Below are positions 46,563 to 55,718 of a DNA stretch of 64,000 nucleotides, piece by piece (within the stretch, counting starts at the first letter, position 1; the number at the start of each line of letters is the position of its first letter). The translations under genes were made by a program, and so were the position numbers. The stretch is from Pseudomonas sp. A-RE-19 (GTDB lineage Bacteria > Pseudomonadota > Gammaproteobacteria > Pseudomonadales > Pseudomonadaceae). The DNA is taken from contig NZ_JAHBDQ010000006.1 of NCBI RefSeq assembly GCF_019956555.1, positions 1-64,000 of the forward strand. Reading direction: 5' to 3'. The notes under the pieces are model-generated. The model saw nothing but the letters and a program-made list of their open reading frames with translations. It had not been told where the DNA came from and did not search any database.

Positions 46563-46838
46563 ATGAAAACCCTGCTAAAAATCACCTGCGCCGCCACCCT
46601 CGCCTGTGCCCTCCCCGTTTGGGCCTGCCCCCCTGAGGAAGCCACCGCCAAGCGCGAACAACTGGCCAAGGAAGTGGCCAGGATCACTGAGCAGAATCCG
46701 GCCAAGGCCAAGGAGATCAACGATGAGTTGCAGAAGATGGATCTGGACACGGCAAGCGCGGATTTGCCGGACAAGTGCCAGTTGATCGATCAGCGCTTGA
46801 AGGAGTTGAGATCGGCACAGAAGAAAGCCGAGAGCTGA
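46563..46838 (+). CDS. Small periplasmic helical protein
   Basis: 91 residues. The signal peptide MKTLLKITCAATLACALPVW-A is followed by a mature helical, charged protein (EEATAKREQLAKEVARITEQ; AKEINDELQKMDLDTASADL) with a Cys early in the mature part and another at CQLIDQRLKEL, possibly a disulphide. GAGG lies seven bases before the start. No family name can be given; I recall similar short Pseudomonas proteins annotated as hypothetical. Confidence 0.72.
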   Translation: MKTLLKITCAATLACALPVWACPPEEATAKREQLAKEVARITEQNPAKAKEINDELQKMDLDTASADLPDKCQLIDQRLKELRSAQKKAES

Positions 46839-46842
46839 ACGG

Positions 46843-46880
46843 CAAGATCAAAGGATCGCAGGCTGCGCCAGCGCATACAG
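46843..46880. repeat. Single REP unit
   Basis: AAGATCAAAGGATCGCAGGC followed by TGCGCCAGCGCATACAG, a solitary, diverged unit of the GTAGGAGC class just after the small periplasmic gene. Confidence 0.6.
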
Positions 46881-47014
46881 TATTTGTGAACTAACCGCCG
46901 CTTCGACTGACTTCTGCACGCTCATCCCGTCGCCTCTCGATGCTCGGTAGCACACTGGCGAACGTGCAGGTTTCTCAGGGTCATTCGTGCGATGCGCCAT
47001 AACTGTCGCACGCA

Positions 47015-47052
47015 TAAAAAAACCGGAATCCTTGTCAGATTTCGGTTTTTTT
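47015..47052. terminator. Bidirectional terminator-like hairpin
   Basis: AAAAAAACCGGAAT pairs with ATTTCGGTTTTTTT around CCTTGTCAG, with A and T runs on both flanks. It lies 50 bases beyond the tRNA-like remnant, in the position a tRNA terminator would occupy on the minus strand, and about 180 bases after the small gene on the plus strand. Confidence 0.75.
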
Positions 47053-47442
47053 CTGCTGCGTGAACAGCATCGAGCTCAAAAAGCGGCGTTTTTGTTAGCT
47101 ATGGCGCGGTAAACGAGACTCGAATTCGGGTACGACTGCTGTTCATGCCAATGGGGCACGGGTTCGAACGAACCGAGGGAGTGATCCTGATTTTGTTCAC
47201 CAGACGACTGATTCTGTCCATGTGAATCGCGCCGCAAAAGTCGGCTGGTCGCCCAGCACGACGTATGACTTTATTGCCAGTAACCGGTCTATTGCCCCCC
47301 TTTGAACTGAAGTTTTTCTTTTAATGCATGGCGCTTTGTCTTAGTTGAACTACTTTCAAAGCAAGAAGAAGTCGCACCGGTTTGATTTTTCACATTGGGT
47401 TCAGCGATCAGATAGCGGACTGGCAAAAGGAGTTACCTCATT
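47053..47442. other. Intergenic region left of the Tad locus
   Basis: About 390 bases without a supported gene. It contains the tRNA-Gly 3' remnant (47,102-47,133), a palindrome GGTTCGAACGAACC near 47,161, and the upstream region of the first plus-strand Tad-locus gene. TTGAAC occurs at 47,306 and 47,345 but no matching -10 box was found. Confidence 0.5.
47102..47133 (-). other. Decayed tRNA-Gly 3' end, possible attachment-site remnant
   Basis: Compared with the tRNA-Gly 3' end at 62,714-62,745, 26 of 32 bases agree, 21 of the last 23, with 14 identical in a row (AAACGAGACTCGAA on the plus strand). The CCA end, acceptor strand and T-loop TTCGAGT are kept; the T-stem is damaged and the 5' part is absent. 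The orientation is the same as the intact tRNAs. See findings. Confidence 0.65.
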
Positions 47443-47643
47443 ATGGTCCTGGCAAGCGCTTTCCGGCTCCATGCTTTGATTGCCGGTTGCTTTTTAGGGG
47501 GGTCAGGTCGGCAAACAGTGCCGTCCGTAGCCGCTATTACTGTCGAACCGGGGCATATCGCTCAGGTCGGCAGCCCAAGTCGCCGGGTCACTGAAAACCG
47601 TTTTAACGAAGCTTGTTCACAGGTCAATCCGATCAGTGTCTAG
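47443..47643 (+). CDS. Possible small lipoprotein upstream of the Tad secretin
   Basis: 66 residues. AAAAGGAG ends ten bases before ATG, an unusually good ribosome binding site, and the N-terminus MVLASAFRLHALIAGCFLGG has a lipobox-like LIAGC with Cys16. The remainder (SVAAITVEPGHIAQVGSPSR) is not recognisable. It is on the same strand as the secretin gene, 140 bases upstream. It may be a real short protein, a decayed gene or a chance frame. Confidence 0.4.
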   Translation: MVLASAFRLHALIAGCFLGGSGRQTVPSVAAITVEPGHIAQVGSPSRRVTENRFNEACSQVNPISV

Positions 47644-47782
47644 CGCGTGGTTGTGCTTGGTAATAAGACAAATTCCGGGCCCTTAGTTGGTCTGGCGAGG
47701 TGGAGGGCCAGCCCGGGCCCCTGGTAGTGATCCGAGGCAACCCATTAGCCTAAAGATGGCCTATTCAGCGAGGATGCACTTA

Positions 47783-49006
47783 ATGAGCTATCGTACCGTG
47801 CCCGCTTTCAAGCGAATTATCCATGGCCTGTTCTGGATGGGTCTTGGTGTGGATGCGGCTCAGGCCGCGGCGGCCAATTGTTCGCAGTTGGATGCCCTAC
47901 CGACAACGTACGAGGTCGGTCAGGGACTTCAGAGCGAACTTCGCGTCCCCGTCGCGGTGACGCAACTGGCAGTGGGCGACCCGAAAGTCGCCGACGTACA
48001 AGCCACCGGCAGCAACGCCTTCCTACTCACGGGTATCGCGCCGGGCACCACCAGCCTGATGGTCTGGACCGCCTGTTCGAAAGAGCCGCGCAAAGGCATG
48101 GTGTTCGTCAAGGGCAAGGCCACGACAGCGCTGACCAGCGTGTCGACGATGCCTTCCGAAGACCCGTTGCTGCCGAGCCAGGTGCAGACCGACATCCGCT
48201 TCGTTGAAGTCAGCCGGACCAAGCTCAAGGAAGCCTCCGCTTCGATTTTCGGCACCCGCGGCAACTTCCTGTTCGGCTCGCCGAGAACCTTGCCCACCAT
48301 CGGTGGCATTGTCACGCCGTCGGTGCCGGTCAACAACGACATGTTCAACCTCTCCTTTGCTACCGGCAATACCCTGGTGGCGATCAACGCGCTGGAAGGC
48401 AGCGGTTTCGCCTACACCCTGGCGCGGCCAAGCCTGGTAGCGCTCAGCGGGCAGAGTGCGAGCTTCCTGGCCGGTGGTGAAGTACCGATTCCGGTGCCCA
48501 GTTCCGGCAGCGATAACGTGTCCATCGAGTACAAGGAATTCGGTATCCGCCTGACCCTGACGCCGACCATCGTCGGCAAAAACCGTATCGCGCTGAAGGT
48601 GGCGCCGGAAGTCAGCGAGCTGGACTTCACCAACGCCGTGATCATCGCCGGCACCAGAGTTCCGGCGCTGACCATACGCCGTACCGACACCAGCATCTCC
48701 CTGGCCGACGGCGAAAGCTTCGTCATCAGCGGCCTGATCAGCACCCGCAACAGTTCCCAGGTGAACAAATTTCCGGGGCTGGGCGATATCCCGATTCTGG
48801 GCGCGTTCTTCCGCGACAACACCATCAACCGTGAAGAGCGCGAACTGCTGATGATCGTCACCCCGCATCTGGTCCAGCCTCTGGCTGCCAATGCACAACT
48901 GCCGTCATTGCCTGGCGAGCAGCTGCGCAATTACGACCCGAACTTCTACCGCATGTTCTTCCTCGAAAATGGTGATTTCGACAGTCGCACCGGGCTCTCG
49001 CAATGA
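47783..49006 (+). CDS. rcpA: Tad/Flp pilus outer membrane secretin (RcpA/CpaC)
   Basis: A 407-residue secretin that forms the outer membrane pore of the Flp pilus machine. After a signal region there is a BON/N0-like domain (about 45-125; YEVGQGLQSELRVPVAVTQL, AVGDPKVADV, TTSLMVW), a middle domain (VQTDIRFVEVSRTKLKEASA) and the secretin core (about 215-375), including ALEGSGFAYTLARPSLVALS, FLAGGEVPIPVP and GIRLTLTPTI; the end has ERELLMIVTPHLVQPL. ATG at 47783 has GAGG nine bases upstream; in-frame codons back to 47,687 are less supported. Shorter than many CpaC proteins but complete in motifs. Confidence 0.92.
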   Translation: MSYRTVPAFKRIIHGLFWMGLGVDAAQAAAANCSQLDALPTTYEVGQGLQSELRVPVAVTQLAVGDPKVADVQATGSNAFLLTGIAPGTTSLMVWTACSKEPRKGMVFVKGKATTALTSVSTMPSEDPLLPSQVQTDIRFVEVSRTKLKEASASIFGTRGNFLFGSPRTLPTIGGIVTPSVPVNNDMFNLSFATGNTLVAINALEGSGFAYTLARPSLVALSGQSASFLAGGEVPIPVPSSGSDNVSIEYKEFGIRLTLTPTIVGKNRIALKVAPEVSELDFTNAVIIAGTRVPALTIRRTDTSISLADGESFVISGLISTRNSSQVNKFPGLGDIPILGAFFRDNTINREERELLMIVTPHLVQPLAANAQLPSLPGEQLRNYDPNFYRMFFLENGDFDSRTGLSQ

Positions 49007-49131
49007 GCCGGAGCCAGAACCTGAACCGGGCTTGCCTCGCCCTCACTCGTAACGGTGACCTTGAGCGCTTGCCGGGCCGGCTGTATTGCCACTGGCCAGG
49101 CGTTCAACGTGTTGTAGCCAGGGGAAACTCG

Positions 49132-49842
49132 ATGAAAGCAGTCATTGCAATAGCGGCGACAATAATGCTCGCAGGTTGTGCCACCAATGGCATCTCTTCG
49201 CGACCGGCTATCTGTGCCAAGCCCGCGTCGGAGCAAGAGTTGGCCCTGAACCTGGCCGACAACATGGCCAACGAGGGCCGTTTGTATGCCAGCCTGGCGA
49301 ATCTGGAAGGTTTGCCCGACGACCTGGTCCAGGTTCGCCTGCGCAAGGCTCGGGTACTTCGCTTGATGGGGCGTAAAGACGCGGAGCCGTTGTATCAAAG
49401 CTTGCTCGGCACCTGTCTGGCCGCTGACGGTGAACATGGCCTGGGCCAGTTGGCCGCGGCCAAAAATGATTACGCCACCGCGACCACTCACCTTGAGCGC
49501 GCAGTGAAGATGGCCCCCACCGACGATAAGATGCGCAATGACCTGGGGGTCGTCTACCTCAATCAGCGACGGATCCCTGAAGCACGCTTCGAGTTCATGA
49601 CCGCCATGGAGCTCAAGCAGACGGATTCACTGGCGGCACTCAATATGGTGACGCTGCTGATCTATCAGGATAACTGGAAGGCGGCTGCCGAACTCGTGAC
49701 CCGCGCCAGCTTGAGTCCTGAGCAAGTCGCAGAGGCTCAAAGCCGCGCGGAAAAACTCAAGGCCTCCGCTAAAAAAGCGGTGGCTTCGCAGGGGAATCGC
49801 AGAAATGAGGTAGCCGATGCCTCCTCCACTGCGACCAAGTAA
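49132..49842 (+). CDS. tadD: TadD-like TPR lipoprotein
   Basis: A 236-residue TPR lipoprotein expected to help the secretin assemble. The signal MKAVIAIAATIMLAGC has a perfect lipobox with Cys16, and three to four TPR units follow (GLGQLAAAKNDYATATTHLE, MRNDLGVVYLNQRRIPEARF, LAALNMVTLLIYQDNWKAAA). The lipobox and AGGGG seven bases upstream fix the start at 49132, although the frame stays open to an ATG overlapping the secretin stop at 49003. Confidence 0.88.
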   Translation: MKAVIAIAATIMLAGCATNGISSRPAICAKPASEQELALNLADNMANEGRLYASLANLEGLPDDLVQVRLRKARVLRLMGRKDAEPLYQSLLGTCLAADGEHGLGQLAAAKNDYATATTHLERAVKMAPTDDKMRNDLGVVYLNQRRIPEARFEFMTAMELKQTDSLAALNMVTLLIYQDNWKAAAELVTRASLSPEQVAEAQSRAEKLKASAKKAVASQGNRRNEVADASSTATK

Positions 49843-49860
49843 AACGTACGAGGAGTCGAG

Positions 49861-50130
49861 ATGAATACCAAGAGGCTGTTGATAGTGTGCATGGCTTGCC
49901 TGTCCACCAGTGCCTGGGCTATTGAACCTGGCCCCTCCTCGCAGGAGCAAAAAGGCACCGAACAGTGGATGCAGCTACAGATTCGCGGCGTAGTTGCCTC
50001 ACCTAAACTGCAAACCGCTTCGGCCACCGAACGAGACCTGGCCATGCAGCGCTGGCTCAATAGCTTCAGTTACCCGATTCCGATATTTTTTGAGCAAAAG
50101 TCATCGGGCGAAATCCCCAGCACCAACTGA
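49861..50130 (+). CDS. DUF3613-family periplasmic protein of the Tad locus
   Basis: 89 residues. The signal peptide (MNTKRLLIVCMACLSTSAWA) precedes a short mature domain with EQWMQLQIRGVVASPKLQTA and ERDLAMQRWLNSFSYPIPIF, the DUF3613 pattern. Such genes regularly accompany rcpA and tadD, which supports a pilus-assembly role that is not defined. GAGGAG precedes the ATG by about six bases. Last gene of the plus-strand Tad block. Confidence 0.82.
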   Translation: MNTKRLLIVCMACLSTSAWAIEPGPSSQEQKGTEQWMQLQIRGVVASPKLQTASATERDLAMQRWLNSFSYPIPIFFEQKSSGEIPSTN

Positions 50131-50258
50131 TGCTCGTCAATGGATGATCAGCCTTCTGGCGGAGTCCAGAGTAGCCTGGCTGCAAAGCCGGGCTAGACGT
50201 CGTATGCAGGAAAAACATCAGTACCTACACATTATCCAGGCCTTGCCGGGTTACCCCT

Positions 50259-51000
50259 GTAGGAGCTGCCGAAGGCTGCGATCTTTTGCTCTTCAGCGAT
50301 CCCTCGGCCATCAAAATCAAAAGATCGCAGGCTTCGCCAGCGCCTACACCTGCCGGGTCGGTGTTCCTTAAAAGGGCGCCTGGCAACCAGGCTTGCGCCT
50401 TGATCAGCCTGTCACCCAGCGTATCGCGACAATCAACCACCAGGTCGTGATCAACAGCTAGACGCAAATCTCCGTAGGAGCTGCCGCAGGCTGCGATCTT
50501 TTGCTTTTCAGCGATCCCTCGGCCATCAAAATCAAAAGATCGCAGGCTTCGCCAGCTCCTACACTTACCGGGTCGGTGTTCCTTAAAGGGGCGCCTGGCA
50601 ACCAGGCTTGCGCCTTGATCAGCCTGTCACCCAGCGTATTGCGACAATCAACGCCAGGTCGTGATCAACCGCTATACGCAAATCTCCGTAGGAGCTGCCG
50701 CAGGCTGCGATCTTTTGCTTTTCAGCGATCCCTCGGCCATCAAAATCAAAAGATCGCAGGCTTCGCCAGCGCCTACACCTGCCGGGTCGGTGTTCCTTAA
50801 AAGGGCGCCTGGCAACCAGGCTTGCGCCTTGATCAGACTGTCACCCAGCGTATCGCGACAATCAACCACCAGGTCGTGATCAACAGCTAGACGCAAATCG
50901 CTGTAGGAGCTGCCGCAGGCTGCGATCTTTTGATTCAGAGGCCTGGGCAACGAATTGCCTGCCAGAAAATCAAAAGATCGCAGCCTGCGGCAGCTCCTGC
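50259..51000. repeat. Tandem array of about 215-bp units, each carrying a REP doublet
   Basis: GTAGGAGCTGCCG begins at 50,259, 50,474, 50,688 and 50,903, with periods of 215, 214 and 215 bases. Each full unit has a REP doublet (GTAGGAGCTGCC... to ...CGCCAGCGCCTACAC) and a spacer with GGGTCGGTGTTCCTTAAA, GGCGCCTGGCAACCAGGCTT and GTCGTGATCAAC. The spacers are nearly identical. The fourth REP doublet (50,903-51,000) has a different inner spacer and ends the array. It fills the space between the convergent Tad blocks. No gene is supported here. Confidence 0.93.
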
Positions 51001-51084
51001 GGAGGATTTGTAAAACTATGGAAGGAAAGTGCAGATCGGCCAGGGTGGCAAGGCCATCGTCTCGACAGCCTCCACCCTTTTATT

Positions 51085-52047
51085 TCACCCGAATGCTCTC
51101 AACACCCCGATCAGAGCAGGGCCGATGGCGACCAGGAAGAAGCTCGGCCACAGGCAGAAAATCAGCGGGAATATCAGCTTGGTACCGATTTTCGCTCCCA
51201 TTTCTTCGGCGGCCTGGGTACGACGGTCACGGAATTCATCAGAATAGATGCGCAGGGTGTCGGCCACACTGGTACCAAAGCGAATGCTCTGCGCCAACAG
51301 GCTGACCAACCCTTGTACATCATCCAGACCGGTGCGCATGGCCAGTTGCTTGAGCGCCTCGGTACTGGTGATGCCCGCACGGATTTGCGCATTGACCAGG
51401 GCCAGCTCTTCCGCCAACTCAACCTGACTGACCGACATCTCCTCAGCCACCCGTTCGATGGTCGTGGGCAGGGCCAGGCCTGATTCCACGCACACCACCA
51501 TCAGATCCAGCGCATCTGGAAAGGCGACACGCAGCCGGTTTTGACGCGCCTGCTTACGCTTGCTGACATACAGCGCCGGCAGCAGCCAGCCGATACCGGC
51601 CATCATGATCACCAACAGCAGACCGCTCATCAGCGAAACCTTGGGGATCAACGGCAACAGCAGCAACGCAACGCCGACCAGCACCAGCGGTAACATCAAG
51701 CGCACCGCCCAGTACATCTGCAGCGCCGAAGAAGAACGGTAACCCGCATGCGTCAACAGGGTCCGGGTTGCGGACGTCTTTGCCGATTCGGCCGAGGCAA
51801 AACGCTGGCCGACCCGCTCCAGCAGCAGCTGCAGGTTACCCGGAGCCTCCTGCCCTGCCGTATTGCCTGAATAACCACGCTTGATCAGCGCCAGACGACG
51901 CTGCACCGGGTCCTGAAGACCCAACATCAGCAACATCACAGCAGCGACCGCAAGCACCGTACTAAAACCGACCACGCTGATAAACAATATGCGCGCCAGC
52001 TCTTCGTTCCCCGTAACCCGACTGAACAACCCGAGTAAAAAGTCCAT
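51085..52047 (-). CDS. tadC: Tad pilus inner membrane protein TadC
   Basis: A 320-residue T2SS/T4P GspF-type inner membrane platform protein, partner of TadB. One span lies near the N-terminus (ISVVGFSTVLAVAAVMLLML), two close to the middle (AVRLMLPLVLVGVALLLLPL; SGLLLVIMMAGIGWLLPALY) and one at the end (LIFPLIFCLWPSFFLVAIGP). The cytoplasmic GspF domain (about 170-290) has FPDALDLMVVCVESGLALPT. The start has GGGAGG upstream. Last gene of the minus-strand Tad operon; 30 bases separate it from tadB. Confidence 0.92.
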   Translation of the reverse strand: MDFLLGLFSRVTGNEELARILFISVVGFSTVLAVAAVMLLMLGLQDPVQRRLALIKRGYSGNTAGQEAPGNLQLLLERVGQRFASAESAKTSATRTLLTHAGYRSSSALQMYWAVRLMLPLVLVGVALLLLPLIPKVSLMSGLLLVIMMAGIGWLLPALYVSKRKQARQNRLRVAFPDALDLMVVCVESGLALPTTIERVAEEMSVSQVELAEELALVNAQIRAGITSTEALKQLAMRTGLDDVQGLVSLLAQSIRFGTSVADTLRIYSDEFRDRRTQAAEEMGAKIGTKLIFPLIFCLWPSFFLVAIGPALIGVLRAFG

Positions 52048-52077
52048 GACCCTGTACCTCCCGGTAGCGACTACCGC

Positions 52078-53064
52078 TTAAACCTGAATCCGGATGATTT
52101 TTTTTATCCAGAAAATCCCGATCAACATGGCACCGAAAGCCCCGATGATCAGCTTATGGCCCGTGGGATCATTGATCAGCACAGGGAGGTAACTGGGGCT
52201 TGTAACGATGATCGCGATCGCCAGCACGAAGGGAATCGCCACCAGCACCCAGGCCGACATACGCCCTTCGGCCGACAAGGTTTTGATCTTGCGCTGAAAG
52301 CGGAAGCGCCCACGGATCAGCCGACTCAAACGCTCCAGCACTTCCGTCAGATTGCCGCCGGTCTCGCGGTGGATGAGGATCGAGGTCACCAGCATCATCA
52401 CCGTCATGCTTGGCATGCGCTCCAGCAGGCCGAGCATGGCCCGGCGTACATCGTTGCCATAGTTGATATCGGAGAAGGTCAGGCCGAACTCATGCGCGAC
52501 CGGCCCCTTGTGCTCCTCGGAGACCAGGCGCAGGGTTTCGTTGAACGGGTGCCCGGCGCGCAGGGCCCGGCACATCGCATCCAGCGCATCCGGCAGACCT
52601 TCCTCAAACGCAATGAAACGTTTACCCCGGTCACGAGAGATTTTCAGCAGCGGTAACCAAAACACCCCGAAGGCCACCAGCGGCGCCATCCACCAGACCG
52701 ACGAAATCATCCAGATCGAGATGCCCGCACAGGCGCCCAGGAACAGCCCGAGCACGATCACCCGATAAGCGCGATATTCATGGCCTGCCTGCTCGATCAT
52801 CTGTGTCAGATTCGCCATGAAGGGCAACTGCTCGAGCATGGCCTCCAGTGGCGACAAACGCGTCAGGTATTTCTGCCGCAACACCGTCTGCATGTTAGGC
52901 AGGTTGTTGGCCTTCTCCATCACATGCAAGCGGCCACGGATGCGCTTGCGCATCTTGCCGGCCTCGCCGAACACCGGCACCACCACGCCCTGGGACAGAA
53001 GGAACACGGCAATAAACACCATGCCGAGGAACATCAGAATGAACTCACCAGGAATATGGTTCAT
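52078..53064 (-). CDS. tadB: Tad pilus inner membrane protein TadB
   Basis: A 328-residue GspF-domain inner membrane protein with the same fold as TadC: N-terminal span [20 protein letters not shown], two central spans, a GspF domain with [20 protein letters not shown] and [20 protein letters not shown], and a C-terminal span ([20 protein letters not shown]). ATG 53064 overlaps the tadA stop as ATGA, with GGAGGG upstream, so translation is coupled to tadA. A seven-codon upstream extension to 53,085 is not needed. Confidence 0.93.
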   Translation of the reverse strand: MNHIPGEFILMFLGMVFIAVFLLSQGVVVPVFGEAGKMRKRIRGRLHVMEKANNLPNMQTVLRQKYLTRLSPLEAMLEQLPFMANLTQMIEQAGHEYRAYRVIVLGLFLGACAGISIWMISSVWWMAPLVAFGVFWLPLLKISRDRGKRFIAFEEGLPDALDAMCRALRAGHPFNETLRLVSEEHKGPVAHEFGLTFSDINYGNDVRRAMLGLLERMPSMTVMMLVTSILIHRETGGNLTEVLERLSRLIRGRFRFQRKIKTLSAEGRMSAWVLVAIPFVLAIAIIVTSPSYLPVLINDPTGHKLIIGAFGAMLIGIFWIKKIIRIQV

Positions 53065-54494
53065 GACTGCCGTCCCTCCATCCATTCAGGTCTGAACATC
53101 GTCAGCGGTAATTCGATGCCGCGCTTGGCCAGTACATCGCGGAAGGCCGGGATCATGCCGCTGGGACGATAATCGCCGAGCACCTCGCCGTTTTCGCCCA
53201 TGCCTTGACGCGCAAAGGAGAAAATTTCGGTCATGGTGATGATCTCGCCTTCCATGCCGTTGATCTCCTGCACACTGACCAAGCGGCGCTTGCCGTCCTC
53301 CTGACGTTCCAGCTGGATCACCACATCGATGGCCGAAGCGATCTGCTGCCGCATGGCCTTGATCGGGAAGGTCGCCCCGGTCATCGACACCATGTTCTCG
53401 ATTCGCCCCAACGCATCGCGCGCGGTGTTGGCGTGGATGGTGGTCAACGAGCCATCGTGGCCGGTGTTCATGGCGGTCAGCATGTCCAGCGCCTCGGCGC
53501 CGCGCACTTCGCCGATCACAATGCGGTCCGGACGCATCCGCAGGCTGTTGCGCACCAACTCCCGCTGGCTCACCTCGCCTCGCCCCTCGATATTGCAAGG
53601 GCGGGTTTCCAGACGCACCACGTGGGGCTGCTGCAGTTGCAGTTCGGCCGAGTCTTCGATAGTGACGATCCGCTCGTTTTGCGGAATGAAACTGGACAAC
53701 ACATTGAGCATGGTGGTCTTGCCGCTGCCGGTACCGCCGGAAATCAGCACGTTCAGGCGCCCGCGAACGATCGCCTTGAGCAGCAGGGCAATGGCCGGGG
53801 TCAACGTCCCCACCGAGATCAGGCTGTCGGTATTGAGCAGGTCCACCGCAAAACGGCGAATCGACATGCTCGGGCCATCGATAGCCAGTGGCGGGATAAT
53901 CGCGTTGACCCGCGAACCGTCCTTGAGCCGGGCGTCCACCAATGGCGAGGACTCGTCGATACGCCGACCCAGGCTGGACACGATGCGGTCGATGATGTTC
54001 AGCAAATGCCGATCATCACGAAAGCGTACATCGGTCCTTTGCAATTTGCCGAAGCGCTCGACATAGACCGAGGCAAAGCCATTGACCAGGATGTCGGATA
54101 CGCTGTGATCGGCCAGCAACGGTTCCAGAGGGCCCAGGCCGAGCACCTCATCGGTGATCTGCTTGATGATCAGCTGGCGGCTGGCAGTACTCACCGGCGC
54201 CGAATGCTCATCGAGCAGGCGCAGGCAAATATCGCGAATCTGCCGCGTGGCCTCGGCCTGTTCAAGGGAGTCCAGCAAGGACAGGTCCATGACCTTGAGC
54301 AACTGCTGGTAGATCTTTTCCCGCCACTCGGCCTCCACCGGGGTGACCTGGCTTTTGGTTTCGTAAAGAACGTCCGGCGCTGCACGTTCCCACGCCATTA
54401 TTTCCTCTGGCGGGTCCAGCAGGTCGTCGGTCGCCGACGATGAGGCGGGTTTACCGGACTGTTTGCGCAAGCGGTTACGAAAGTCGCTGATCAT
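53061..54494 (-). CDS. tadA: Tad pilus assembly ATPase TadA/CpaF
   Basis: A 477-residue secretion ATPase (GspE/VirB11 type) that powers Flp pilus assembly. An N-terminal helical domain precedes [20 protein letters not shown], the usual CpaF opening. Walker A is GGTGSGKTT (near residue 250), the Asp box is [10 protein letters not shown], the Walker B region is [17 protein letters not shown], and the His box is [13 protein letters not shown]. All catalytic elements are present. It starts three bases after tadZ's stop, with GGGGGA before its ATG, and overlaps tadB by four bases. Confidence 0.95.
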   Translation of the reverse strand: MISDFRNRLRKQSGKPASSSATDDLLDPPEEIMAWERAAPDVLYETKSQVTPVEAEWREKIYQQLLKVMDLSLLDSLEQAEATRQIRDICLRLLDEHSAPVSTASRQLIIKQITDEVLGLGPLEPLLADHSVSDILVNGFASVYVERFGKLQRTDVRFRDDRHLLNIIDRIVSSLGRRIDESSPLVDARLKDGSRVNAIIPPLAIDGPSMSIRRFAVDLLNTDSLISVGTLTPAIALLLKAIVRGRLNVLISGGTGSGKTTMLNVLSSFIPQNERIVTIEDSAELQLQQPHVVRLETRPCNIEGRGEVSQRELVRNSLRMRPDRIVIGEVRGAEALDMLTAMNTGHDGSLTTIHANTARDALGRIENMVSMTGATFPIKAMRQQIASAIDVVIQLERQEDGKRRLVSVQEINGMEGEIITMTEIFSFARQGMGENGEVLGDYRPSGMIPAFRDVLAKRGIELPLTMFRPEWMEGRQS

Positions 54495-54497
54495 GGG

Positions 54498-55718
54498 TCA
54501 TCCCCCGAAAAAACGGTTGAAGGCGCGTTTGAGTAAGCCTTTGTTCCCGGCTAACTGTTGACCGACCAGGTCCTCGGTCATGTCGCGCAGTGCGGCAGTA
54601 ATCGCTGCCCTCGGCGCATGCAGCCCCAACGGCACACCAGTGTTCTGACTCTGGCTGACCAGGTTGAAGTCGTTGGGTAATTTCGACAGATTCGTGCAGC
54701 GCAGCGCTTCGCCGATATCTTTGAGGCTGATCGCTGCCGACTTGTCAAAGCGGTTGACCACTATCTGCATTTGATCCCCGCGCACACCCAGGTCATCGCG
54801 AAGAATTCGCACCAGGGAGCTGGCATCCCGTAGATGGCTGACGCTCTGCTGCACCACCACGTACACCCGGTCCACCTGTTCCAGCACGGAGCCGGTGAGG
54901 TGGTCGATCTGCCGCGGCAGGTCGATGACTACCCAGTCGTAGCTGGCGCGGGCCAACTTCAACAGGGCATCAAGCTGCTCGGGCTGGGCATCCTGCGGCA
55001 GGCACAACTCACCGGCCCGACCACCCAGCACATGCAAGGTCGGGCTGAAGTGACTGCAAAAACCGCGTAACGCGACGCTGTCCATGCCATCGATCTGCTG
55101 CAACACCTCCAGATGGCTGTGCGTCTGCGCCACATCCAGATAATGCGTCACGCTGCCAAATTGCAGGTCCATATCCAACAACAAAGTACTGCCGCCCCTG
55201 GCGCTGAGCTGCTGAGCCAGGTTGCAGGCCACCAGGGTTCCGCCGGAACCGCCTTTGGCACTCATTACGGCAACCAGCTTCCCTTCTACCCCACTGCCGG
55301 TCCGGACTTCCATGACCAGACGATTCAAGGCGGCGACCAGTTCTGTCTCGGCGATGGGCTCTGGCAGCACGTCCCGGGCGCCAGCCTGCATCGCCAGACG
55401 CATGGCCTCCTGCTCGCTCAGCAAACCGCACACCAACATTGGCGGACGCTCATGAGCTGGATGCTGCAACAGCGCCGACAACTCCTCGCGCCACAGGTGA
55501 CTGACGCGCAACAGCAACAGATCGGGCATCCGGTCCAGGCCGTAAAGCGGGTCGACATGCCCATTGCTCACCAGGCGAGTGCTCACCTCCAGGCTGGGCA
55601 TGCGTTGGCAGACGCTCTGCAGATCGCGCAAAGAGGTGGCATCACGGCTGCTGATCAGCAACCGGAGCCCGGCTTTGCCGGTCGAGCTGGAGAGCGGAGT
55701 TTCCTTGGTATTCAGCAT
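54498..55718 (-). CDS. tadZ: TadZ/CpaE-like pilus localisation ATPase
   Basis: A 406-residue protein with an N-terminal receiver-like domain (about 18-140; LRLLISSRDATSLRDLQSVC, MQAGARDVLPEPIAETELVA) and a MinD/ParA-type ATPase (about 150-390) with deviant Walker A SAKGGSGGT and Walker B-type YDWVVIDLPRQID. TadZ proteins place the Tad machine at the pole. It overlaps the preceding TadE-like gene by seven bases and ends in GLLKRAFNRFFGG, a basic amphipathic tail that could touch the membrane. Confidence 0.92.
   Translation of the reverse strand: MLNTKETPLSSSTGKAGLRLLISSRDATSLRDLQSVCQRMPSLEVSTRLVSNGHVDPLYGLDRMPDLLLLRVSHLWREELSALLQHPAHERPPMLVCGLLSEQEAMRLAMQAGARDVLPEPIAETELVAALNRLVMEVRTGSGVEGKLVAVMSAKGGSGGTLVACNLAQQLSARGGSTLLLDMDLQFGSVTHYLDVAQTHSHLEVLQQIDGMDSVALRGFCSHFSPTLHVLGGRAGELCLPQDAQPEQLDALLKLARASYDWVVIDLPRQIDHLTGSVLEQVDRVYVVVQQSVSHLRDASSLVRILRDDLGVRGDQMQIVVNRFDKSAAISLKDIGEALRCTNLSKLPNDFNLVSQSQNTGVPLGLHAPRAAITAALRDMTEDLVGQQLAGNKGLLKRAFNRFFGG

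Noticed and set aside
46384..46566. 60-codon frame before the small periplasmic gene
   Set aside because: No ribosome binding site and no signal or domain; overlaps the start of the supported gene.
47159..47190. Second tRNA-like T-arm (GGGTTCGAACGAACC) on the plus strand
   Set aside because: It is a simple palindrome; no acceptor, D-arm or anticodon arm can be drawn around it.
50225..51000. CRISPR array
   Set aside because: The period is about 215 bases and the repeated unit includes long spacers that are themselves identical; the units are REP doublets and no cas gene is present.
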